A stretch of DNA of 64,000 nt from an uncultured bacterium (lineage in GTDB: Bacteria; Spirochaetota; Spirochaetia; Sphaerochaetales; Sphaerochaetaceae): the NCBI GenBank assembly GCA_905215015.1, contig CAJMOS010000002.1, positions 6,812 through 70,811 on the forward strand, given 5' to 3'. Every line of letters starts with the position of its first letter. Position 1 is the stretch's first letter. Position numbers and translations under genes: made by a program. Under the pieces are notes generated by a model. It was not told the DNA's origin, did not search any database, and was given only the letters and a program-made list of their open reading frames with translations. Below are positions 1 through 7,196 of the stretch, in pieces.

Positions 1-370
1 CAACGCGATGGTGTGGGCGGATTATGTAATCATCCCCATGCAATGCGAATACTTCGCCATGGAAGGCTTGAATCTGCTTATGCGGACGATTTCCAACATG
101 AAGAAATCCCTTAACCCGGATCTCAAGATTTTGGGCATTGCTTTTACCATGTACAACAAGCGTCAAAAGCTCGCCAATGATGTCGTAGAGGATGTGACCT
201 CGTATTTCAAGGATCTTGTCTTTAAGACAATTATTCCTAGAAATGTGCGCCTGTCGGAAGCGCCATCGCATGGGCTTCCTATCTTTGCGTACGATATCAG
301 CAGCAAAGGCGCCAAAGCATATGAGAAACTTGGAGAGGAGGTGATGGACCGTGTCGCTCAAGCAAACTAA
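1..370 (+). CDS. parA: ParA/Soj chromosome-partition ATPase, C-terminal part (5' end outside window)
   Basis: The reading frame is open from the window edge (first full codon at base 2) to TAA at 368-370. About 122 residues of the C-terminal half of a ParA/MinD-type ATPase are visible: the stretch ADYVIIPMQCEYFAMEGL (from about residue 4 of the visible part) is the family signature after Walker B, and a typical SEAPSHG motif lies near residue 85. The Walker A region is upstream of the window. ParA positions and segregates chromosome origins together with ParB. The 3' end overlaps the parB start by 20 bases, so the two are translationally coupled. The identity is firm; the missing part cannot be judged. 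Confidence 0.93.
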   Translation, partial: NAMVWADYVIIPMQCEYFAMEGLNLLMRTISNMKKSLNPDLKILGIAFTMYNKRQKLANDVVEDVTSYFKDLVFKTIIPRNVRLSEAPSHGLPIFAYDISSKGAKAYEKLGEEVMDRVAQAN

Positions 371-1298
371 TGGACGCAAGCATGGGCTTGGAAAAGGTAT
401 CGAGAGCCTGCTGGATGATTATGCTGTCGATTCGAAATTGTTGGGATTCTCTGATGTTGTGAAGCAACCAGAAGCCCGGCAAGAAGAGCAACGGGTGGTG
501 GAGATTCCAATCTCTCAGATTGTACCCAATCCAAATCAGCCCCGTAAGAACTTTGACCAGACAGCCCTTGATGAACTTGCCGAATCGGTGAAAAACCAAG
601 GTGTTCTCCAGCCAATCCTTGTACAGAAGATTTCGGATGACACGTATTCTATTGTCGCTGGTGAACGTCGCTATCGCGCTGCGAAACAGGCTGGATTGGA
701 AAAGATACCAGCGCTGATTAAACAGTTCTCTGGCTCGCAGCGTCTGGAAGTGGCTCTGATCGAGAACATTCAGCGTGAAAACCTAAACGCCATTGAAGAA
801 GCCAAGGCCTATGCCTATCTTATCGATGAATCTGGCATGACCCAGGATGAGCTCGCGAAAAAAGTGGGGAAGAACCGCTCGACGATTGCCAATAGCCTGC
901 GTCTTCTCGCTCTTTCTCCGGAGATGCAGGGAGACTTGCTTTCTGGTAAAATCAATGCCGGCCAAGCGAGGGCGCTCCTTTCTGTCGTCAATCCTGCCGA
1001 CCGGTTGAAGTTGTACGAGCATCTGAAGGAGAAAGAACTCTCTGTTCGTGCGACAGAGCGGCTTGCCGCTGTCTACAATGAGGGTAAGAGGGTCGCCTTC
1101 CAGAAGAAGAAAAGGAAGGTGAAAGATCTTGAGGATACTCCTGAAGTGACCGTTGTAAAAGAGAAATTGTTTCAGGCGCTTGGGAAACCTGTCGAGATCA
1201 AGGGAACCATTGATTCAGGCAAACTGGTCATTCCCTATGATTCTGCCGACGAATTGGATCAAATCTGCGACTTGCTCGCACATGAAGAAGAGGAATAA
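351..1298 (+). CDS. parB: ParB/Spo0J chromosome-partition protein
   Basis: A 315-residue ParB, normal length. It binds parS sites and spreads as a CTP-dependent clamp. Visible features are the N-terminal GLGKG motif (about residues 12-16) that contacts ParA, the ParB nuclease-like domain with I-x-PNPNQPR (about 57-65) and the CTP-binding motif GERRYRA (about 103-109), then a helix-turn-helix domain at about 140-175. The start is GTG at 351, chosen because GGAGGTGAT lies just upstream inside the end of parA and no better start exists. The next gene begins two bases after its stop. A perfect parS target is found 500 bp downstream. Confidence 0.95.
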   Translation: MSLKQTNGRKHGLGKGIESLLDDYAVDSKLLGFSDVVKQPEARQEEQRVVEIPISQIVPNPNQPRKNFDQTALDELAESVKNQGVLQPILVQKISDDTYSIVAGERRYRAAKQAGLEKIPALIKQFSGSQRLEVALIENIQRENLNAIEEAKAYAYLIDESGMTQDELAKKVGKNRSTIANSLRLLALSPEMQGDLLSGKINAGQARALLSVVNPADRLKLYEHLKEKELSVRATERLAAVYNEGKRVAFQKKKRKVKDLEDTPEVTVVKEKLFQALGKPVEIKGTIDSGKLVIPYDSADELDQICDLLAHEEEE

Positions 1299-1300
1299 CT

Positions 1301-2251
1301 ATGGATGTGAACAAACTAAGTGACGGACTCTATGCCGTCCTGCATACCGAGAAGGGGGATATCCTCCTTTCTCTTGCATATAAGAAGGTGCCGCTTACCG
1401 TCGCCAACTTTGTTGGCCTTGCGGAAGGCGCCCTCAACCTGCAGAAACCAGGAACACCGTTCTATGATGGGCTTGTATTCCATCGGGTAGTGCCCAATTT
1501 CATGATTCAGGGTGGCGATCCAAAGGGCAATGGCACCGGTGGACCGGGATATATGTTCCCAGATGAATTCGACGAGAGCCTTCGCTTTGATGGTCCTGGT
1601 GTCCTTGCCATGGCGAACGCCGGTCCGAAGACCAATGGAAGCCAGTTCTTTATCACCCATGTCCAGACTCCGTGGCTCAACGACCATCACTCCATCTTTG
1701 GTCGCGTGGTCGAGGGTCAGGAGGTTGTGGATGCAGTAAAGCAGGGCGACCATATCACCAAACTGGAGATTGTCCGTGTTGGTGATGAGGCAAAACAGTT
1801 CACTGTTTCACGTGAAACATTCGCTGAACTGCTGAACACCGCAATCCAAAAAGAAACCGAAAAGGAAGCAGAGGCGAAGAAAGCGTTGGACAATGAGATC
1901 CGGAACCGCTATCCCAACTATAAAGAGACCAAAAGTGGCCTGAAGTATGTGGTTGAGAAAGAAGGTGATGGGAAAAAGTTTCCGAAGTATGGACAGGAAG
2001 TAACGGTGCACTACGAGGGATTCTTGATGGATGGAACGAAGTTTGATAGCTCCATCAGCCGTGGGACACCTGCCACGTTCCGTCTTGGAGAAGTGATTGA
2101 GGGCTGGAACGAAGGATTGCAGATGATGAGCAAGGGGGCCAAATATACCTTCATCATCCCACCGGAACTCGGCTATGGGACCATGGGGTATCCTGGAGTC
2201 ATTCCTCCGAACAGCACTCTCATCTTCAACGTTGAGCTCATTCGATTTTAA
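1301..2251 (+). CDS. Dual-family immunophilin: cyclophilin-FKBP fusion peptidylprolyl isomerase
   Basis: A 316-residue protein joining two unrelated prolyl isomerase folds. Residues about 1-165 are a cyclophilin with the active-site run FHRVVPNFMIQGGD (near 68) and the later NGSQFFIT motif (near 111). Residues about 205-316 are an FKBP domain with VTVHYEG, GTKFDSS, VIEGWNEGL and the PPELGYG loop. A charged linker of about 35 residues joins them. No signal peptide is seen, so it should be a cytoplasmic folding catalyst. The cyclophilin-first order is the one described for spirochaetes such as Treponema denticola. It starts two bases after parB and is followed after 20 bases by radA, so it is probably in the par transcript. 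The linker start carries a parS site. Confidence 0.9.
   Translation: MDVNKLSDGLYAVLHTEKGDILLSLAYKKVPLTVANFVGLAEGALNLQKPGTPFYDGLVFHRVVPNFMIQGGDPKGNGTGGPGYMFPDEFDESLRFDGPGVLAMANAGPKTNGSQFFITHVQTPWLNDHHSIFGRVVEGQEVVDAVKQGDHITKLEIVRVGDEAKQFTVSRETFAELLNTAIQKETEKEAEAKKALDNEIRNRYPNYKETKSGLKYVVEKEGDGKKFPKYGQEVTVHYEGFLMDGTKFDSSISRGTPATFRLGEVIEGWNEGLQMMSKGAKYTFIIPPELGYGTMGYPGVIPPNSTLIFNVELIRF
1804..1819. promoter_or_regulatory. parS: parS centromere site (ParB binding), inside the immunophilin gene
   Basis: The 16-bp palindrome TGTTTCACGTGAAACA is a perfect match to the bacterial parS consensus. It encodes residues 168-173 (TVSRET) at the start of the linker between cyclophilin and FKBP domains, so the coding sequence tolerates it. 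ParB encoded 500 bp upstream is the expected ligand. Confidence 0.92.
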
Positions 2252-2271
2252 CTTATCAAAATATAAGTAAT

Positions 2272-3624
2272 ATGGGTAAAGAACGGGATATCCAATACGT
2301 CTGCTCGCAATGCGGGCATGTCGAAAAGAAATGGCTGGGAAGGTGCCCCGAGTGCGGAAGCTGGAACACCTTCGAGGAGGAGGCCGTCAAGCCCCAAGTC
2401 GATACGACCAAAGTGGCGGTGATGAGCTCGGGGTCCGCCCCTGTGGCTCTCTGCGAAGTACAGGTCGATCCCGGCTACCGTTTCTTTACCGGTATTTCCG
2501 AACTTGACCGCGTGCTTGGCGGCGGGGTGATGAAGGGGTCGGCCACGTTGATCGGCGGCGAGCCTGGCATCGGAAAATCCACATTGATGTTGCAGATGGC
2601 CGCATTGTGCGGCCAGCACGCGAGCGTGCTTTATATCTCGGGAGAGGAGTCTCCCGGACAGGTGAAGCTGAGGGCGGAGCGCCTGCATCTTGATATGGCG
2701 CATATTTCCATTTTCTGCGATACGAGGCTTGAAGTCCTGCAGCCGATCTTGGAGAAGGCCAAGCCCCAGATTGTCATCATCGATTCCCTTCAGACCCTGC
2801 TTTCCAGCGAGATTCCCTCTCCTGCGGGATCGGTCAACCAGATCCGCGCCTGCTCGACCGCTTTGGTGGGGCTTTCCAAACAGTTGGGTGTTTCCCTGTT
2901 CTTGGTCGGCCATATCACCAAGGAAGGGGTCCTGGCGGGCCCGAAAGTCATCGAGCATCTTGTGGATACCGTGCTTTCCTTCGAAGAGACGGGAAGTGGA
3001 ATCCGCATGCTGAGGGCTTTGAAGAACCGATTCGGGTCGGTAGACGAGCTTGGTATCTTCCTGATGGGGGAGCGGGGGCTGGAGGCGGTTGAGGAACCTT
3101 CCTCTTTCTTTATCAGCCAGCGTGCCGGCAAGGTGACCCCTCCCGGTATCGCCTACACGGCAGTGACCGAAGGAAGCCGTACCTTTGTCGTGGAGATCCA
3201 GGCGCTTACCGTCTCGGCGAAGAGCGGATACAGCAGGGTCTATTCCGACAGGATCGACACGGCGCGTGTCATGCGGGTCAGTGCCATCTTGGAAAAACAT
3301 GCGGGCTTGGCGCTCGGGCAGACGGATATCTACGTGAATGTCGGGGGAGGAATCAAACTGGGTGAGGTTTCCATCGAGCTTCCCCTGGCGCTCGCGCTCT
3401 GGTCCGCCTATCGGGGCGTAAGCCTTCCTTCCAAACTGGTTTCCTTTGGAGAGCTCTCGCTTGCCGGCGAGATTCGTCCTGTGGGGTTTGCCCAGAAACG
3501 CGTCAAAGCCGCGATCGATATGGGCTTTGAGCAGATGCTTGTGCCGAGAGGGACCAAGTTAGGAAAGGCAACCAACTGTCAGATTGCCGCTACCATGCAA
3601 GAAGCGATTCAAAAATTGTCTTAG
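2272..3624 (+). CDS. radA: DNA repair/recombination ATPase RadA (Sms)
   Basis: A 450-residue protein of normal RadA length. The N-terminal zinc ribbon has C11, C14, C25 and C28. The RecA-like ATPase core has Walker A GGEPGIGKST at residues 95-104, and the RadA-specific KNRFG motif lies at about 250-254. The C-terminal Lon-protease-like domain (from about 285) keeps the GGG and SIELPLALAL region. RadA is a branch-migration helicase-like factor in homologous recombination. It follows the immunophilin gene by 20 bases with only a weak ribosome site (ATAAGT), so it may depend on read-through translation. The DNA after its stop is AT-rich for about 30 bases without a clear terminator. Confidence 0.95.
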   Translation: MGKERDIQYVCSQCGHVEKKWLGRCPECGSWNTFEEEAVKPQVDTTKVAVMSSGSAPVALCEVQVDPGYRFFTGISELDRVLGGGVMKGSATLIGGEPGIGKSTLMLQMAALCGQHASVLYISGEESPGQVKLRAERLHLDMAHISIFCDTRLEVLQPILEKAKPQIVIIDSLQTLLSSEIPSPAGSVNQIRACSTALVGLSKQLGVSLFLVGHITKEGVLAGPKVIEHLVDTVLSFEETGSGIRMLRALKNRFGSVDELGIFLMGERGLEAVEEPSSFFISQRAGKVTPPGIAYTAVTEGSRTFVVEIQALTVSAKSGYSRVYSDRIDTARVMRVSAILEKHAGLALGQTDIYVNVGGGIKLGEVSIELPLALALWSAYRGVSLPSKLVSFGELSLAGEIRPVGFAQKRVKAAIDMGFEQMLVPRGTKLGKATNCQIAATMQEAIQKLS

Positions 3625-3743
3625 CAATTATTTGTAATACAAATATATATAAAAGTTAGGAATCATAACATGCTTGGCAGGATGGCCTTTTGCATGTCGA
3701 AATACGCCTTGCCCGAAACCGTAAAAAGACGTAGCGTGTAGCC

Positions 3744-4862
3744 ATGTCCACCTATCGAATGCTTGTCATCAATCCCGGTTCGACTTCGACCAAGATCAGT
3801 GTTTTCGATGATCGTAAGGAATGCTTCTCAGCCAGCGTGTTCCATGATGCGCCGCTTTTGCTCTCATTTCCCACAGTCAACGACCAGATGGAAATGCGAA
3901 TGCAGGTGGTTTCCGATACGCTGAAAGCCCATGCCGTTCCCATGGAGTCGATCGACGTCTTTATCGGCCGTGGTGGTTGCGCCTACGCCCAAGGAGAAGG
4001 TGTCATGCCGATCGACAAACGGCTCAGGGACGACACGGCGGCCGACGTGGGCGGCAGCGATCATCCTGCGAAGCTGGGAGTCATGATGGCATACGAACTG
4101 GGACTCAAGTACCACAAGCCGATGTACACGGTGGATCCCACCAACGTGGACGAGCTGGATGATGTGGCGCGTCTGACCGGTATCCAAGGCTTGTACCGGA
4201 GAGCGCAGACCCATGTGCTGAACCAGAAGGGCGTGGCCAGACGGTACGCGGAAAAAATCGGGCGGAGCTATGAAGCCTGTAATTTCATCGTCTGCCACAT
4301 CGATGGAGGGATCACGATCACCGCGCACAGGCATGGACGCATGGTGGACAGTACGGAAGGAGCTGGAGGTGATGGTCCGTTCTCTCCTACCAGGCTTGGC
4401 TCTATTCCCGTCATCGAGTTGCTTTCCTATCTCGAGCACCACTCGCTGGACGAAGTGAGGACCATGTGTTCACGCTCTGGCGGTCTGGTCAGCTATTTCG
4501 GCACCTCCAATGCGGACACGATCCACAAGATGGTGGAACAGGGAGACGCGAAAGCTACGATGGTGTGGTCTGCCATGACCTACCAGGTTTGCAAGTCAAT
4601 CGGCGCCATGGCCGCGGTCCTGTCGGGCAAAGTGGATGCGATCATCCTGACCGGGGGGCTGGTCCGTTTTTCCGATATCGTCTCGACAATCCAAGAGAAG
4701 TGTGGATGGATCGCTTCCGTCGTGCTGTATCCGGGCGAGGTCGAGCAGCAGGCCATGGCCTATTCCGTGCTCGACGTGCTCACCGGTAAGCGCGAGGCCC
4801 ACCCGTACACGGGGAGACCTCTCTTCCAAGGGTTTGATTGGGACAGGGACAGACAGGACTGA
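3744..4862 (+). CDS. buk: Butyrate kinase
   Basis: A 372-residue ASKHA-fold acyl kinase. The phosphate-binding loop NPGSTSTK is at residues 10-17; further family marks are GGSDHPAK (about 104), CHIDGG (about 186) and YFGTSN (about 250). Butyrate kinase makes butyrate and ATP from butyryl phosphate and ADP, or runs the reverse activation, usually paired with phosphotransbutyrylase (ptb). No ptb is nearby: the upstream neighbour is radA and the downstream gene is convergent, with stops only two bases apart. It could accept a branched-chain acyl phosphate instead. The start ATG at 3744 gives the normal N-terminus, but no strong ribosome site precedes it. Confidence 0.88.
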   Translation: MSTYRMLVINPGSTSTKISVFDDRKECFSASVFHDAPLLLSFPTVNDQMEMRMQVVSDTLKAHAVPMESIDVFIGRGGCAYAQGEGVMPIDKRLRDDTAADVGGSDHPAKLGVMMAYELGLKYHKPMYTVDPTNVDELDDVARLTGIQGLYRRAQTHVLNQKGVARRYAEKIGRSYEACNFIVCHIDGGITITAHRHGRMVDSTEGAGGDGPFSPTRLGSIPVIELLSYLEHHSLDEVRTMCSRSGGLVSYFGTSNADTIHKMVEQGDAKATMVWSAMTYQVCKSIGAMAAVLSGKVDAIILTGGLVRFSDIVSTIQEKCGWIASVVLYPGEVEQQAMAYSVLDVLTGKREAHPYTGRPLFQGFDWDRDRQD

Positions 4863-4864
4863 GT

Positions 4865-6058
4865 TCAGCCAAGCAGCTTGAGCAGGACAGGAAAGGCGAT
4901 GATGGTACCGATTGAGCTTCCGACCGAACAGGTCAGGAAGACGAGCAGGGCGTGCAGGATCCGGTTCTTGTACCAGGCGGAGACATGGGTCGCGTCCTCG
5001 GACAGGTCCTCGAAGTCTCGCACCTTCGGTTTGCGGAGCGTGGCCTCGACCAAACCGCTGACAATACCGACACCGATGGTGGGGTTCAGGCTGGTGAAGG
5101 GGCTGGCCAAGGCGCTGATGGCGATGTTCAGCGGATGGGCAAGGCCGATGATGCCGCCTATGGCGGTGAAGACCGCGTTGACCGCGACCCAGTAGCCGAA
5201 CATCTTCGCTCCCTGTTGCCAGCCGGCGTGAGCGAAGCCCCAGGCGATGATTGCGATGATCGTGGCGGGAACCAGGAAGCCAATCACTTTGCTTGCCTTC
5301 GACGCGGGAGGCACCTCGCTGATGCTCTTCAGGTCCACGGTTGGGAGACCCTTCTCGTAGGCACGGAACTGTTTGACGATGCCGTTCTGATGGCCGGCTC
5401 CGATAATGGCGACGATGTTGTTGCCGGGGGCGTTCCAGATGCTGGTCGCCAGGTACTGGTCTCGTTCGTCGATGAGCACCTGCTTGACGGTCGGCAACTC
5501 CTTGGCGAGGTCTTGCAGCATGGACTGCATGGTGGCGTTGTTCTTCAGTTGTTCCAACTCCTCGGGGGAGACTTCTTCCTTGCTGAAAACTGCCCCGACC
5601 AGTTCTCCAAGCAACTTCATCTTGTTCCAGAACGAGGACTTTCTCCACGCTCGTTTCAGGGTGATCTGGATTTCCCTGTCACAAAGGGAGAAGGGGATAT
5701 GCTTTTCCTCGGCGATATGGCCGGCGGAGATGATTTCTTCTCCGGGCGCGGAACCGGTCTGGTCCCCCATGCGTTTCTGATAACCGGCGAGGGCCATGTT
5801 GGCGATCATGAGGAAAGCCTTGTTGTTCTTGAAGACTTTGCGGATGTCCTGGTCCTGCCAGTCCTGGTGCTGGGTCTTGCTCTGCCATCTTCCCGAATCA
5901 AGCTCAAGGCAGATGTGGTCCGGCTTGACCTCGTCGATGACACTTTTAACCTCGTCGACGCTCTTTTGGGAGACATGCGCCGTACCGACCAAGGTGATTG
6001 TCTTTCCGTTCTTGAAGACCAGTTGCTTTGTATGTTCGCCGAGCTTGTGTGAAATCAT
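4865..6058 (-). CDS. TraB/PrgY-family membrane protein
   Basis: A 397-residue TraB-domain protein. The N-terminal domain (about 1-230) carries the family marks GTAHVSQKS, CLELDSGR (near 55), the EE/H-rich metalloprotease-like segments and GAGHQNGI (about 215). The C-terminal third holds three to four membrane segments, with the AHAGWQQGAK and FGYWVAVNAVFTAIGG region and a hydrophobic tail. TraB/PrgY proteins are thought to inactivate signalling peptides in enterococci; the role in spirochaetes is unknown. The ATG at 6058 is chosen because homology begins there; an in-frame TTG at 6118 would overlap the preceding gene. It follows the small gene at 6081-6506 by 22 bases, so the two are probably one operon. 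Confidence 0.82.
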   Translation of the reverse strand: MISHKLGEHTKQLVFKNGKTITLVGTAHVSQKSVDEVKSVIDEVKPDHICLELDSGRWQSKTQHQDWQDQDIRKVFKNNKAFLMIANMALAGYQKRMGDQTGSAPGEEIISAGHIAEEKHIPFSLCDREIQITLKRAWRKSSFWNKMKLLGELVGAVFSKEEVSPEELEQLKNNATMQSMLQDLAKELPTVKQVLIDERDQYLATSIWNAPGNNIVAIIGAGHQNGIVKQFRAYEKGLPTVDLKSISEVPPASKASKVIGFLVPATIIAIIAWGFAHAGWQQGAKMFGYWVAVNAVFTAIGGIIGLAHPLNIAISALASPFTSLNPTIGVGIVSGLVEATLRKPKVRDFEDLSEDATHVSAWYKNRILHALLVFLTCSVGSSIGTIIAFPVLLKLLG

Positions 6059-6080
6059 GGTGAGGTCAATGATACTCCCA

Positions 6081-6506
6081 TCATCCCTCGCTGGGCAACC
6101 AAAGAAGCTGCACGGCAAGCTCCAGCGCGTTTTCCTTGATGATCCGGATATACAGCGGGCCGGCGTTCCGCTCCGCCACGTAGGGATTCAGCTCTCTTCT
6201 GATTTCGTTTCGGTCGGGAAGGTATTCCAATTGCTCGAAGCGCCAACGTCCCGGCTCGATGGCGAAATCATGGGGTTTCTGCCTGTCTGCGATTCCCTCC
6301 GCGATCCGGTTCTTGTCCTCTTCGTCCGGGGCGTCTGCCCATCCGTACCTGGCCACAGACAGGTCCGGACGCGTCTCAAGGCAGAGCTCGCACCCTGTCT
6401 CCATCGTGTCCGCCCTCTCCAATGCGGCTTGCCAGCAGGTCTCCAGACTGTCGCTTGGAAGGGGTAGCTGTTTGTATGGAATTTGTTGGAACAAATGGAG
6501 TATCAT
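6081..6506 (-). CDS. Small uncharacterised protein
   Basis: A 141-residue soluble protein with no family I recognise. It is rich in charged and aromatic residues, with KPHDFAIEPGRWRFEQLEY near the middle and a hydrophobic C-terminal helix (IIKENALELAVQLLWL). I keep it as a gene because the composition is that of a real protein, the frame closes just before traB, and without it the divergent arrangement with the metalloprotease gene would leave an unexplained 450-bp gap. The same frame stays open upstream to 6962 opposite the metalloprotease gene, but that part reads as a shadow. The start ATG at 6506 lies only 12 bases from the divergent start at 6519, which leaves little room for promoters. 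The start is uncertain. Confidence 0.55.
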   Translation of the reverse strand: MILHLFQQIPYKQLPLPSDSLETCWQAALERADTMETGCELCLETRPDLSVARYGWADAPDEEDKNRIAEGIADRQKPHDFAIEPGRWRFEQLEYLPDRNEIRRELNPYVAERNAGPLYIRIIKENALELAVQLLWLPSEG

Positions 6507-6518
6507 GCCCCAAAGATA

Positions 6519-7196
6519 ATGAAAACCACCGGCAAAGTACAGCAATACGAGTACACGCTTACCTACCGTCGTGGAGCCCGCAGGATCGTGCTCCGCTACG
6601 ATGTGCATGGCGCCCTGCACGCCAGCGCTCCCTACTACACCCAGAAGCACGAGGTGGAGAGGTTCATCCTTCTGTCGCTGCCGAAGCTTGAGAAGATGAA
6701 AAAGCCCGAGGCGAGCTGGCAATCCGGCATGGAACTCACGCTCTCTGGAGAACGCGTCAGGCTGACTTTTGACGAGCAGGCGGGAAAACCCTACTTGCTC
6801 GATGGGAACCTTTTCGTGAAACCAGGTTCCCGGGAAGAGGTGTCCGGACGGGTCAAACGCTATTTCCACGATATCACCAGAGATCGGGTCGTCCCGCTTG
6901 TGGACTGGTGGTGCCGGAAACTTGGACTGACCGTCGGGCGGATTGCCATCCGGGACAGCCATAGGGTATGGGCGAGTTGCTCGCGGAAGGGCAATCTCAA
7001 TTTCTCCCTACGTTGCGCCGGCCTGGGGGACGAGGACCTTTCCTATCTTGTCCTGCACGAGCTGGACCATCGGGTCAATTTCAATCATGGCCCCCAGTTC
7101 CACGCCTTTCTGGACCTGCACATGCCTGACTGGCGTCTGAGGGAGAGGCATCTGTCGGCCATGCAGCCCGAGTGCGATGTGTTTGGAGGAAGATGA
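6519..7196 (+). CDS. YgjP/SprT-like zinc metallopeptidase domain protein
   Basis: A 225-residue member of the YgjP (DUF45, M48-like) metallopeptidase group. The C-terminal half has the zinc motif HELDH followed by the family-typical NHGPQFHAFL and PDWR segments (about 185-212); the N-terminal half has the usual GARRIVLRYDV strand opening. The normal motif is HELAH, so Asp in the fourth place is a variation; both His and the catalytic Glu are kept. Starts at 6495 (ATG) or 6483 (TTG) are also possible; 6519 fits the family N-terminus. The stop overlaps the next gene by one to four bases (ATGATGA), so translation is coupled. Substrate unknown. Confidence 0.8.
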   Translation: MKTTGKVQQYEYTLTYRRGARRIVLRYDVHGALHASAPYYTQKHEVERFILLSLPKLEKMKKPEASWQSGMELTLSGERVRLTFDEQAGKPYLLDGNLFVKPGSREEVSGRVKRYFHDITRDRVVPLVDWWCRKLGLTVGRIAIRDSHRVWASCSRKGNLNFSLRCAGLGDEDLSYLVLHELDHRVNFNHGPQFHAFLDLHMPDWRLRERHLSAMQPECDVFGGR

